Part shown: one piece after another, positions 52,336 through 60,042 of the stretch
How the letters are laid out: every line of letters starts with the position of its first letter
Numbering within the stretch: position 1 is the first letter of the stretch
Source of the DNA: Streptomyces sp. GESEQ-35
Lineage (GTDB): Bacteria; Actinomycetota; Actinomycetes; Streptomycetales; Streptomycetaceae
NCBI RefSeq assembly: GCF_017948485.1
Contig: NZ_JAFFSX010000004.1
Span: forward strand, 408,210 to 472,209
Reading direction: 5' to 3'
DNA: 64,000 bases
The notes under the pieces: generated by a model
The model's database searches: none
Seen by the model: only the letters and a program-made list of their open reading frames with translations
Told to the model about the DNA's origin: nothing
Made by a program: the position numbers and the translations under genes

Positions 52336-52794
52336 TCAGCCCCAGGTCTTGCCGGCCGGTTCCTTGATCGTGCGGTTGATCCGGTTGAAGAAGTTGGTCA
52401 GCGCGATCTCCAGGTTGATCGCGCCGATCTGCTCCTCGGTGAAGTGGGCGTTGGCCTCTTCCCAGATCTCGTCGGTGACGCCCGGCGCACCGTCCTGCAG
52501 CCGGGTGGCGGCCTCGGCCAGCGCCAGTGCCGCGCGTTCCGCGTCGGTGTAGAACGGCGCCTCGCGCCACGCTGCGACGTTGTGCAGCCGCTCGTCGGTG
52601 TCACCGGCCTTCTTCCCGCCGGCAACACTGGCGTAGATGCACGCCGAGCAGCTGTTGATCTGGCTGGAGCGCAGGTGGACCAGCGCGAGCAGCTTCGGGT
52701 CGACGCCCCCGGCGGCGATCGCCTTCTGGAGGTGCTGGACCGCGGTCCACACATCGGGGTTGTTCGTGTTCTTGTTCTTGAGCCGGTTTTCCAT
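52336..52794 (-). CDS. AhpD-like carboxymuconolactone decarboxylase family protein
   Basis: 152 residues with the family redox motif SACIYA after NSC (two cysteines, CSAC, near residue 50), typical of AhpD-like alkylhydroperoxidases. The C-terminal part (FTEEQIGAINLEIALTNFFNRINRTI) is the helical core. It may reduce peroxides through its CxxC pair. It is divergent from an ECF41-type sigma factor gene; CMD-family genes are the classic neighbours and targets of ECF41 sigma factors, so it is probably the regulated gene. It lies inside the inverted-repeat unit. Confidence 0.85.
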   Translation of the reverse strand: MENRLKNKNTNNPDVWTAVQHLQKAIAAGGVDPKLLALVHLRSSQINSCSACIYASVAGGKKAGDTDERLHNVAAWREAPFYTDAERAALALAEAATRLQDGAPGVTDEIWEEANAHFTEEQIGAINLEIALTNFFNRINRTIKEPAGKTWG

Positions 52795-52839
52795 GGGGGA
52801 GTGCTCGCCTTCATCGGGTTACGTTGCGGCGCCTGTGCG

Positions 52840-52855
52840 CGTCATCCCTATGACG
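52840..52855. promoter_or_regulatory. Palindrome in the CMD/ECF41 divergent promoter region
   Basis: CGTCATCCCTATGACG has 6-base arms and a 4-base centre and lies in the 86 bases between the two genes. CGTC is the -10 core of ECF41-type promoters, so the site may be an autoregulated promoter or an operator. No clear TGTCACA -35 was found. Confidence 0.35.
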
Positions 52856-52880
52856 GAGCAGCTTCCAGGGAGGTAACAAC

Positions 52881-53756
52881 ATGGCCGGCGCCCATCCCGC
52901 GGACCCGATCGTCGATGCTTTCGAGTCCCACCGTGACCGGCTCCGTGCCGTCGCCTACCGCATGCTCGGATCACATGCCGATGCGGAAGACGTGGTCCAA
53001 GAGGCGTGGCTGCGTCTCTCCCGCCAGGACACCGACACCATCGACAACCTCGGCGGCTGGCTGACCACCGTGGTCGGCCGCATCAGCCTCGATGTCCTGC
53101 GGTCGGGCCGGACGCGCCCAGAAGTCTCCTTCGACGACCAGTTACCCGAATTCACCGTGACGCTCGACGACGCTCCCGCTCCGGAAGACCTCGCGGCAAT
53201 CGGGGACTCCGTCGGCCTCGCGCTCCTCACGGTCCTCGACTCGCTGCGCCCGGACGAACGACTGGCGTTCGTGCTGCACGACGTGTTCGCGGTGCCCTTC
53301 GCGGAGATCGGCACCATTCTCGGCAAATCCGCCGACGCGACCAAAATGCTCGCCAGCCGCGCCCGCAGGAAGGTACAAGCCGCCCAGCAGCCGGCAATCG
53401 CCGGACGACAACAACGCGAGGTGGTCCAGGCCTTCCTGGCCGCGGCCCGCGACGGCCGGTTCGAGCAGCTGCTGCAGGTTCTCCACCCCGAAGTGAAGTT
53501 CACCGTCCACACCCCGAACGGCACGTTCGTCACGCTCGGGGCCACCGAAGTCGCCACCCGTGCGCGAGTGGCAGGCAGTGCGGCACGAGCACATGCGGCG
53601 ACCGTCAACGGCCGCCCCGGCACCATCTCCTGGAGCGAGGACGGCACCCCGCTTTCCCTCCTGACCTTCACTGTCGCCGACGGCCACATCACCGAGATCA
53701 CCGCCGTGGTCGACCCGGCCAAACTCGCGCTCATGGACCTGCCGGACCCGGTGTGA
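52881..53756 (+). CDS. ECF41-type RNA polymerase sigma factor
   Basis: 291 residues from ATG 52881 with AGGGAGG upstream. Sigma region 2 reads AFESHRDRLRAVAYRMLGSHADAEDVVQEAWLRL, region 4 DSLRPDERLAFVLHDVFAVPFAEIGTILGKSADATKMLASRARRKV. The last about 110 residues form a SnoaL-like domain (VVQAFLAAARDGRFEQLLQVLHPEVKF) ending with DPAKLALMDL, which corresponds to the NPDKL region of ECF41. In that group the C-terminal domain replaces a separate anti-sigma factor. It probably activates the divergent CMD gene and itself. Part of a probable transposable unit. Confidence 0.88.
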   Translation: MAGAHPADPIVDAFESHRDRLRAVAYRMLGSHADAEDVVQEAWLRLSRQDTDTIDNLGGWLTTVVGRISLDVLRSGRTRPEVSFDDQLPEFTVTLDDAPAPEDLAAIGDSVGLALLTVLDSLRPDERLAFVLHDVFAVPFAEIGTILGKSADATKMLASRARRKVQAAQQPAIAGRQQREVVQAFLAAARDGRFEQLLQVLHPEVKFTVHTPNGTFVTLGATEVATRARVAGSAARAHAATVNGRPGTISWSEDGTPLSLLTFTVADGHITEITAVVDPAKLALMDLPDPV

Positions 53757-53830
53757 CTCCCTACCGGCGAAGGCCGCGCATACCCGAAGTGGTCCACGCC
53801 GGATCCCGCAGAGACGTTGAACTTAGCCTC

Positions 53831-53847
53831 TGAGAAAACCTCACTGA
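53831..53847 (-). repeat. Right terminal inverted repeat of 2.48-kb unit
   Basis: TGAGAAAACCTCACTGA, the inverted partner of 51366-51382 (one mismatch). It lies 75 bases after the sigma factor stop. Together they bound 2,482 bases carrying the transposase and the two passenger genes. Confidence 0.6.
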
Positions 53848-53887
53848 CAAACGGCTGCTTTCAGCGGCATCCGCCTGCACATACGCC

Positions 53888-53927
53888 AAGACCCCGCACT
53901 CAGCCAACGCGCTGATAGCGGGGTCTT
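53888..53927 (-). terminator. Terminator hairpin of the tRNA remnant
   Basis: AAGACCCCGC and GCGGGGTCTT are perfect 10-base arms around a 20-base loop. On the minus strand it lies just 17 bases after the 3' end of the tRNA-Arg fragment, the usual position for a tRNA terminator. This suggests the flank left of 53944 is the native chromosomal side of the attachment site. Confidence 0.6.
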
Positions 53928-53943
53928 TGGGCACCCAATCCAA

Positions 53944-53987
53944 GGTGCCCCCGGCAGGATTCGAACCTGCGCACACGGCTCCGGAGC
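53944..53987 (-). tRNA. tRNA-Arg(CCG) 3' fragment, att-site scar
   Basis: On the minus strand the sequence runs from the anticodon loop (CTCCGGA, anticodon CCG with U33 before it) through GCCGT, a T-arm (GCAGG, TTCGAAT, CCTGC) and the 3' acceptor strand CGGGGGC plus A and CC. The 5' half of the tRNA is absent: the sequence before the loop does not pair with GCCGT. This is the classic remnant where a tRNA-targeting integrase has inserted an element. The intact tRNA should be found at the element's other end, beyond the right edge. Confidence 0.75.
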
Positions 53988-54006
53988 CCAGGTGAGCCGT
54001 GTGCGC
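53969..54006. repeat. 13-base inverted repeat at the attachment scar
   Basis: GCGCACACGGCTC and GAGCCGTGTGCGC are perfect 13-base arms separated by 12 bases. The left arm lies inside the tRNA remnant and the right arm just outside it, in the element side. It may serve as an integrase arm site or reflect a rebuilt tRNA-like hairpin. Confidence 0.5.
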
Positions 54007-54149
54007 GTTTGGAGCCCTGACCAGGGCCCCAGTGGCTACATGACGTCGCGCTGACGAAGATCATTACGTCCCTATTGCGTTGGCGGCCTGTCAGGGGTCT
54101 TGGGCGGCCCGTATGGTCGAACACATCAACCGGGTGCAGGGGAGGAAGG

Positions 54150-54629
54150 TTGAGCGCGGACGTGTGGACGGGGGGCACAGCCGTGGTGTCGCTGTTCGCA
54201 CTAGTCATCGCCTTAGCTGCGTATCGGAGGCAGCGTCGGGCAGAGGACTTCAAGCTGGCTCGCGACCTGCACAGTGATCTCACCAGCGGGGATGTTGCAA
54301 GGGCACGCGAAGACCTCGGCACCCTTGTGTACGACGGTAGCCGCATCACCGATGACGATCTCCCTCGCGTCCGCAACTCCTACTTCGCGGTTCTCTGGTG
54401 CTTTGAGCGCATCTACGCCGGTCGATGCGCCATCGCCGACGGGTGGTCTTTCGGGAACAGGCCTCTAGAGCTCCTGGACCGCATGGTCGGGTGGCAGGTG
54501 CGGTACTGGTCAGAGAACGCTGGCGACGTGAAGCAGGCACTGGAGGACCGGCTTGGAGTCGAGCTGTCTGATGGGAACTCACGGCTGGCGCTCGACGCGT
54601 TGAGCCGCGCAATCCCCAGAGCTGAGTAA
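54150..54629 (+). CDS. Unknown protein with N-terminal membrane anchor
   Basis: 159 residues from TTG 54150, preceded by GGAGGAAGG. One membrane segment lies at about residues 8-28 (GTAVVSLFALVIALAAYRRQ), with the rest cytoplasmic. It contains RAEDFKLARDLHSDLTSGDVARAREDLGTLVYDG, DDDLPRVRNSYFAVLWCFERIYAGR and WQVRYWSENAGDVKQALEDRLG, suggesting a helical domain with no known family. It is the first gene inside the presumed integrated element. A short gap separates it from the APH-like gene, which may share its promoter. Confidence 0.6.
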   Translation: MSADVWTGGTAVVSLFALVIALAAYRRQRRAEDFKLARDLHSDLTSGDVARAREDLGTLVYDGSRITDDDLPRVRNSYFAVLWCFERIYAGRCAIADGWSFGNRPLELLDRMVGWQVRYWSENAGDVKQALEDRLGVELSDGNSRLALDALSRAIPRAE

Positions 54630-54694
54630 CCCGGGTACCTGAGCAGGGTGCATCGTGATCAACCAATCGAACCAGGCGACTGGAGGCCTCGGGC

Positions 54695-55591
54695 ATGGCG
54701 GCGGAGTTCACGGCGGAGACTGCGGGCGCAGCGTTCAAAGAGGCTTGCCGAACCATCGGGCTGGATGCCTCGGAAGCGGAGTTGCTGCGGCTCGGCTCCA
54801 ACGCCGTGTTCCGTCTATCGACGTCGCCGATCATCGTCCGCATTGCCCGTGACCCCGATGTCCTGGAAGAGATGGAGCGGGCGGTACGGGTCGCCCGGTG
54901 GCTGGAGGCGGAAGACCTTCCGGCGACCCGGGTGCCGGCTGGAGTCGCGCAACCGCTGATGGTCGGCGGTAGGGTTGTGACCTTCTGGGAGAGCGTGCAG
55001 GAGCACGAGGAGTACGCCACGGTGGGCGAGTTGGCCGACCTGCTCCGCCGACTTCACTGGCTTGAGGAGCCCGAGTCTCTGAGGCTCCCGTACTTTGACC
55101 CGCTCGCGAAGCTGTCGGGCTCCATGAGGCAGATGAACGGCATCTCGGAGGAAGACCGCACGTTCCTGGAGGAGCGAGCCGCAAAGCTGAACAAGGACTA
55201 TGACCGGCTGGACTTCGTGCTTCCCTTCGGGATGATCCACGGGGACGGGAGCATAGGCAACGTGCTCCGTCACCGGGACGGTCACGCGGTGCTCATCGAC
55301 CTTGACGGCTTCGCGCTGGCCCCGCGCGAGTGGGATCTGATCCAGACCGCGATGTTCTACGACCGGTACGGCTGGCACACGAAGGCTGAGTACGCGGACT
55401 TCGTGCACCGATATGGCTTCGACGTAATGAACTGGCCTGGCTACGAAACCTTGGCGGATCTCCGCGAACTGATGATGGTTGCCTGGCTCGGCCACCAGCT
55501 CGGCACGAGCGAGCGCTCTGCCGCCGAATTCGCTAGGCGGGTGCGGTCCCTCCGCACAGGAGAGGGCCGAGACGAGTGGGGCCCGTTTTGA
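54695..55591 (+). CDS. APH-family phosphotransferase
   Basis: 298 residues from ATG 54695. The aminoglycoside phosphotransferase/choline kinase fold is shown by GSNAVFRLSTSPIIVRIAR near the nucleotide loop, the catalytic motif IHGDGSIGNVL (HGDxxxxN) and the metal loop VLIDLDGF. It is expected to phosphorylate a small-molecule hydroxyl with ATP. The substrate is not evident, and this does not prove resistance. It lies 24 bases from the convergent HTH/TPR regulator gene end; such kinases are often neighbours of these regulators in Streptomyces. Confidence 0.82.
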   Translation: MAAEFTAETAGAAFKEACRTIGLDASEAELLRLGSNAVFRLSTSPIIVRIARDPDVLEEMERAVRVARWLEAEDLPATRVPAGVAQPLMVGGRVVTFWESVQEHEEYATVGELADLLRRLHWLEEPESLRLPYFDPLAKLSGSMRQMNGISEEDRTFLEERAAKLNKDYDRLDFVLPFGMIHGDGSIGNVLRHRDGHAVLIDLDGFALAPREWDLIQTAMFYDRYGWHTKAEYADFVHRYGFDVMNWPGYETLADLRELMMVAWLGHQLGTSERSAAEFARRVRSLRTGEGRDEWGPF

Positions 55592-55615
55592 GCGCGGGGA
55601 GCATCCGCCGATGCC

Positions 55616-56989
55616 TCAGACTCCGACGTGGCTGCCCGAGGCGACCCACAACCTATGGTCCCTGACCTGGTCGGTGAAGGTCCGTACGTCCGGGCTGTCG
55701 CCGGCCGCTGCGAGATTCTGGCGGAATTCGGCAAGGTAGCTCACGCATCGGGCCGACTTGAGTTGCTCCCCTAGATCGAGCGCATCGAGGGCCACATGGC
55801 AAGCTTCCTCGACGTCTCCGGCACGTAGGTGGGCGTCGGCAAGAACCATGGTCGCGAAGAAGTCGCTTCGTACGTGGCTGCCGCTCATGGCGTTCTCGGC
55901 ATGCGCGACGGCCTGGCGGGCACTGTTGACGTCGCGGAAGCAGTGGGCGGCCTCGGCGGCAAGCTCGGCCTCGTCGAAGTAGCTGATCCATTCCGGCTCG
56001 TCGTCGTTGTTCCGGCTCTCCAAGGCTCTCGTGGCTGCACTGAGGGCCGCTTCGCAGGCACGCACGTCGCCGGTTCGGGCAAGGGCGCGAGCCTCCATGG
56101 CGTGGAACTGGGCGCGCAGCGTTGGCGTGGCCACGGGCGAGATCCCCATGAGAGCGGCTCGGGCGAGGGTTGCGGCCTGCGTGTACCGGCCCGGGAAGGT
56201 CGCCTGATGACTCATGGCCGACAGAATGCTTCCGGCGAGCCGCCGGTCGTTGGCGTCCTGGGCCAGACGGAGAGCCTGGAGAAAATACCGCTGCGCCAAG
56301 CCGTGACGGCAGGCGTCGTAGGACATCCAACCGGCAAGGAGCGTGGCTTCCGCCACGGTGGAGAACAAGGCGCGCCCGACCTGTTCGGGGTACTGGCCGT
56401 GCAGGAGCGGCGTCACTTCGGTGCTGAGGTACTGGACGGCCGCGTGACGTGCGTGGTCGCCACCAAAACGGTCGTCCAACTCGGCGAACATGCCCGCGGT
56501 CGTCTTGATAGCGGCTACGTCCCCCAGACCGACGCGCATTCCGTCCTGACGCTGCCGGGGAACGGCCGGCTCGGGCGCCACCAACCAGCGAAGTGAGGCT
56601 TCATTCCAAGCGGGCTCGGAGGGCTCAGCCTGTAAGAGGGGCTCGTACCGGTTGAGGTCAGCGCGCCACAGTTGACCGACTGCTTTGATCGCGCCGTCGG
56701 GGCTCGCTGGATAACTGGCGTCCAAGAGCCCCGTGTCGCGCTCGCCTTCGTGGTTCAGTCCGAGCTCGGCGGCAGTCAGGTCGTACACCTCGCACAGGAA
56801 CGGACCATAGAAATCGTCCGGGACGCTGCGCCCGTTCTCCCAACTGGCAATACGGCGTTTCACGCTGGCGTCAGCCGGGAGCTGGTGACCACGGCGGGCC
56901 GCAACTGCACGTAGCTCGCGCACCAACCGTGGCTGGCTCCATCCCCGGTCTATGCGGGCTTTCCGTAAGAGAACGCTGGTCGGCTGCAT
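55616..56989 (-). CDS. HTH regulator with TPR-like repeats
   Basis: 457 residues from ATG 56989. The N-terminal about 85 residues are an HTH: LRKARIDRGWSQPRLVRELRAVAA followed by SVKRRIASWENGRSVPDDFYGPFLCEVY, a pattern of large Streptomyces regulators. The rest is a helical superhelix of TPR-like pairs (e.g. LAQRYFLQALRLAQDANDRRLAGSILSAM, ALARTGDVRACEAALSAATRAL, DAHLRAGDVEEACHVALDALDLG). Such proteins often bind peptides or ligands through the TPR part. It is divergent from the primase-like gene, with a long inverted repeat between them that may be its operator. Confidence 0.82.
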   Translation of the reverse strand: MQPTSVLLRKARIDRGWSQPRLVRELRAVAARRGHQLPADASVKRRIASWENGRSVPDDFYGPFLCEVYDLTAAELGLNHEGERDTGLLDASYPASPDGAIKAVGQLWRADLNRYEPLLQAEPSEPAWNEASLRWLVAPEPAVPRQRQDGMRVGLGDVAAIKTTAGMFAELDDRFGGDHARHAAVQYLSTEVTPLLHGQYPEQVGRALFSTVAEATLLAGWMSYDACRHGLAQRYFLQALRLAQDANDRRLAGSILSAMSHQATFPGRYTQAATLARAALMGISPVATPTLRAQFHAMEARALARTGDVRACEAALSAATRALESRNNDDEPEWISYFDEAELAAEAAHCFRDVNSARQAVAHAENAMSGSHVRSDFFATMVLADAHLRAGDVEEACHVALDALDLGEQLKSARCVSYLAEFRQNLAAAGDSPDVRTFTDQVRDHRLWVASGSHVGV

Positions 56990-57125
56990 CGATGACGTGA
57001 CCGTTCCCTCCCCACGGCTGCACCGGTGTGCTGAGGCTCACAACTCTCTGACCCTATGACCGAATGTACGCGCCGTGCATCACTGTGCGCCGCAAGTGAC
57101 TGGGGATCGAGGGTAGTTGACCCGT

Positions 57126-57168
57126 GACGGGGGATGACGCGTCCACACGTGACGTGTCATCCCCCGTC
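57126..57168. promoter_or_regulatory. Long inverted repeat in divergent promoter region
   Basis: GACGGGGGATGAC and GTCATCCCCCGTC are perfect 13-base arms; with one mismatch the match extends through GTC and GAC to a total of about 18 bases per side around CACACGT. It lies in the 274-base region between the HTH/TPR regulator and the primase-like gene and is the most obvious candidate operator for the regulator. It could also be a hairpin or origin element. Confidence 0.5.
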
Positions 57169-57263
57169 CCCTCTCGTCATCTGCCCTGGCCAGGGTCGTG
57201 GCCGTGAGTCTGGACACAGGGCGGCATCGCGGCCGCAACTGAGTCTGACCGAGGTGAGATGAC

Positions 57264-57824
57264 GTGCAGAGGATGACCAGCAGGGGCGTCGAATGGCTCT
57301 CCGTGGCCGCAGACGATCCGGCCGCGTGCCGAGCTACCTGGACGGACGATCCCCGAGCGCCGTACATGCTGCCGACCGGCCGCTTTTTCGACGTAGTCAC
57401 GGTGGACCAGCGCATCGGCGTCGAGGCCTTCGATCAACTACTACGCCGTGGGCTCCCGTTCGGTCCTACGGTGCTCGACCACAAGGCTCGACGCGTCGGC
57501 TTCTTCTTGGGCTCCCAGAGTCAGGAGACCTTCGTCCACTACCTCTCGCAGGAAGAAGGCACGCCACCCGGTTACCGCTACCTGAGTCGCGGTTCGGCGG
57601 TTGTCGTCCCAGGTCCGATGCCCATGTCTGGTGACCGTTACGAATGGCTCCGTCCCCCGACTCGGCGCCCGATGGCCAACCCGCTCCGCCCGGTGGCCTT
57701 GGCGACCATGCTCGTTGCCTCAGCCGAGCTGCTTGCCCGCGTTGACCGGTACGGCGAGCGCTACGCCTCTGCGGCTGCCCCCGCCGTATCGGCTTCCGAG
57801 GGGACTGCAACCGATGCGGGATGA
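57264..57824 (+). CDS. Primase/polymerase-like domain protein
   Basis: 186 residues from GTG 57264 with GAGGTGA upstream. The sequence GVEWLSVAADDPAACRATWTDDPRAPYMLPTGRFFDVVTVDQRIG and later YRYLSRGSAVVVPGP fits proteins annotated in Streptomyces as bifunctional DNA primase/polymerase-like: a WL-A start, P-A-P-LP-G and a FDVV strand. Only about 150 residues of such a fold are present and no catalytic acidic cluster is apparent, so it may be a degenerate or regulatory relative. It overlaps the following gene by 11 bases. Confidence 0.6.
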   Translation: MQRMTSRGVEWLSVAADDPAACRATWTDDPRAPYMLPTGRFFDVVTVDQRIGVEAFDQLLRRGLPFGPTVLDHKARRVGFFLGSQSQETFVHYLSQEEGTPPGYRYLSRGSAVVVPGPMPMSGDRYEWLRPPTRRPMANPLRPVALATMLVASAELLARVDRYGERYASAAAPAVSASEGTATDAG

Positions 57825-58125
57825 CGCCACCGACCGACATGACGCTGCTACCTGGTCCCCTTTGGACAGCGACGGCTGGTACGCCGCGCGCAACGCTACG
57901 ACTGCACTTCGGGACGCCTTGATCCGCGCTGGGCTGGAGAGGGATTTCCCCTACCTGCGGGCCGAACTGAACGCCTTTGGGCATGGCCTGGTCGAACTCG
58001 GGCGCGTGTCGCCGGCCACCGCTGAACGACTGGCAGAACTGCTGCGGCTGGCGTTGGCTTCGGGCTTGGAGCGTCTTGAGGAGGGCGCCGACGAAACTGC
58101 CGAACACCGCACAGGAAGGGAATGA
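57814..58125 (+). CDS. Small paralogous protein 1
   Basis: 103 residues from ATG 57814, overlapping the previous gene by 11 bases. The core reads ALIRAGLERDFPYLRAELNAFGHGLVELGRVSPATAERLAELLRLAL. It is clearly related to the next gene (GLExDFPxLxA, NxxGxGLVxLG and xxLAEL), so the two arose by tandem duplication. No function is known. The ring of conserved Gly-Leu-Val-Leu-Gly and acidic residues suggests a small helical protein, possibly acting with the primase-like partner. Confidence 0.65.
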   Translation: MRDDATDRHDAATWSPLDSDGWYAARNATTALRDALIRAGLERDFPYLRAELNAFGHGLVELGRVSPATAERLAELLRLALASGLERLEEGADETAEHRTGRE

Positions 58126-58129
58126 CGCC

Positions 58130-58456
58130 ATGACGGACCGATGGGGAGTCGTCGCCAATCGCGCCGAGAACCTGATGCCCGGCGTCCCTTACGTCCGCGG
58201 CTGGGCACAGGCTCGCCGCAGCGCCGGCGCCTTGGCCGTGCAACTGACCGCCGTTGGCTTGGAGCCGGACTTCCCGGGCCTCACGGCCGATGTGAACGTC
58301 TCGGGCGATGGCCTCGTACGCCTCGGCACCATCCGGCCCGAAGCGGCGCTTCTGCTGGCTGAACTCATCCTCTCGGGCCTCGCGGAGGAGGTCCCAAGGC
58401 ACGTTGATGCGTCGACGCAAGACGCGGGGAGCTCCCGCCACTCGCCAGCTGCCTGA
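58130..58456 (+). CDS. Small paralogous protein 2
   Basis: 108 residues from ATG 58130, four bases after the previous stop, with AGGAAGGGAATG as ribosome site. The core QLTAVGLEPDFPGLTADVNVSGDGLVRLGTIRPEAALLLAELI matches protein 1. The N-terminal PYVRGWAQARRS pattern differs. Both look like products of a tandem duplication downstream of the primase-like gene, in one operon of three. Confidence 0.65.
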   Translation: MTDRWGVVANRAENLMPGVPYVRGWAQARRSAGALAVQLTAVGLEPDFPGLTADVNVSGDGLVRLGTIRPEAALLLAELILSGLAEEVPRHVDASTQDAGSSRHSPAA

Positions 58457-58640
58457 CCCTTCAGCCTGGTCGACTCCGGGCGGTCGCGGTTCGAGCCTGC
58501 TCCCGCGACCACTCGGCCTGGCCCCGCAGGTCACCGTCCCCCGGCGGCCGACGTGCGGGGCCTTCTTCTGTACGCCGCGTCTCCTCGTCTGTCGGTCTGC
58601 CACTCGGCCGGGACCGGCGCCCCAGCGCCGCTAGGGGAGG

Positions 58641-59249
58641 ATGCAAAAGAGTGCCAACGGTCGAGAGCACGACGGGGTGGGGATGAATCAGGGGGATTCT
58701 GAGTCTGTGGTCGGCATCGACAAGCCGACGGGCCAGGAGGCACGCGAAGCCTGGGGCTCAGAGGCGTACTTGATCCTCGTAGGCGTAGCGCAGACGTACC
58801 ACGCAGTGATCACTTACAAGGAGTTGGCGGAGGAGATCCAGAGCCGGACTGGCATCCGGACCAAGACTCTCCTGCACAACTGGATCGGTCCGATCTTGGG
58901 CCGGGTGGTGCGTGAAGCCCACCGTCGCGGCGACCCACCACTGACGGCTCTGGTGGTCCATACAGACGACGGCAAGGTAGGCAGTGGCTACAAGGAAGTT
59001 CTGGCAGTCGCTGGAGAGCCGCCGGTAGATGACGAGCTGGAACGCGAGCATCACGCTGCCGAGGCCCGCTTTGCTTGCTACCGCCGCTTTGGGGCGACCA
59101 TGCCGCCTGGCGGTGGTGTGCCGGCCCTCGCCCCCAGACTGCAGGCCGCCGTCGAGCGCCGGCGCGAGCGCACCGAAAGGCCCGCCCGGGTTTGTGAGCG
59201 CTGCTTCGTCCAACTGCCTTCGACAGGCATGTGCGATTCGTGCGGTTAG
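58641..59249 (+). CDS. Unknown protein with C-terminal zinc ribbon
   Basis: 202 residues from ATG 58641 (ATG 58683 is an equally good start). The core, GSEAYLILVGVAQTYHAVITYKELAEEIQSRTGIRTKTLLHNWIG and VVREAHRRGDPPLTALVVHTDDGKVGSGYKEVLAV, resembles conserved proteins of integrated elements. The C-terminus is a zinc-ribbon-like motif CERCF...CDSC with two CxxC pairs. Whether it binds DNA is unknown. It is likely to start its own transcript, since 184 bases separate it from the previous gene. Confidence 0.6.
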   Translation: MQKSANGREHDGVGMNQGDSESVVGIDKPTGQEAREAWGSEAYLILVGVAQTYHAVITYKELAEEIQSRTGIRTKTLLHNWIGPILGRVVREAHRRGDPPLTALVVHTDDGKVGSGYKEVLAVAGEPPVDDELEREHHAAEARFACYRRFGATMPPGGGVPALAPRLQAAVERRRERTERPARVCERCFVQLPSTGMCDSCG

Positions 59250-59493
59250 GCGACGACTGCTTCGTCCCGAATTAGGCCCTGGAAGATCGCCTATCTGTGC
59301 TCTAGGTCAAATGTGCAGGTCAGGGCGTTGGGGAGCATCGGTCTCCGTTGGCGCCCCAAGAGATCCCGAAGCAAGATCATTTCCAGGGATTCTCCAGGGC
59401 TCGCTCACGCTCTCTGCGCGCGATGCAGGAGCTGGCGTGTGGTCCGCTGGCCGTACCGCCTGTCTCGCCGTGAGGCACTGCGAGCCTCGGAGG

Positions 59494-60042
59494 CTAGGCC
59501 CTGCTACGCGGGACTGGAACGGCAATGTATAGCTGCCGGAGTCCCTGCATGGCGGCATGGAACGCAGCCGCGATTTCGCGTGCCTTCTGCTCGCTCTCGA
59601 TCGCCCATATGGAGATGTAGCCAGGTGCAATGTTGGCCTGCGTCACCGCGCCAGCAGATACCAATAGTTCAACCGCGGACCGCAGGACTGCCACTGCCTC
59701 GTCCGGGATGGTGGGCCCATTGCTGGCCAGAGCGTCAAGCTCCACCTTCCAGCGCGATCCCTGGCGAGCGATGCACACAAAGATCGCGTCGTTGGTCTTG
59801 GCGCTTCTGTAGGCCGCGTGGTGAGCTTCCGGTTTGGTGCAGTCGGGGATGAGCGCAGCGGGTAGAGGGGTTCCAGGCGTCGGCATGCTGACATCGTCGC
59901 AGGCGCTCCCACCGTTAATCAGGCGAACACCCGCCATCGCGGCCAACCCCACGCCGCCTGTACGGGCCGTCGATGACCTGAACTGAGAGATCCCGGTAGC
60001 GACACAGCGACTAAGACCGCAAGTGAGACCGGGCCGCATCAC
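59494..60042 (-). CDS. Unknown protein coupled to upstream gene
   Basis: 182 residues if it starts at GTG 60042, giving a GTGA overlap with the stop of the gene upstream (60039). A shorter start at ATG 59886 (130 residues, MPTPGTPLPAALIPDC) may be the real one because the first 45 residues look poorly conserved. The main body contains RWKVELDALASNGPTIPDEAVAVLRSAVELLVSAGAV and a QKAREIAAAFHAAMQGLRQLYI helix. No family was recognised. It is most likely co-transcribed with the upstream protein. Confidence 0.5.
   Translation of the reverse strand: MMRPGLTCGLSRCVATGISQFRSSTARTGGVGLAAMAGVRLINGGSACDDVSMPTPGTPLPAALIPDCTKPEAHHAAYRSAKTNDAIFVCIARQGSRWKVELDALASNGPTIPDEAVAVLRSAVELLVSAGAVTQANIAPGYISIWAIESEQKAREIAAAFHAAMQGLRQLYIAVPVPRSRA

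Noticed and set aside
51340..54067. Direct repeat AAGATCATTAC at 51340 and 54057 as an att pair
   Set aside because: Only 11 bases match exactly and related ATCATT strings occur elsewhere (51386, 52284, 59375); too weak to define an element.
59375..59388. AAGATCATTTCCAG, matching the transposase 3' end at 51386
   Set aside because: A 14-base match without other IS sequence around it; could be an IS relic, but not supportable.
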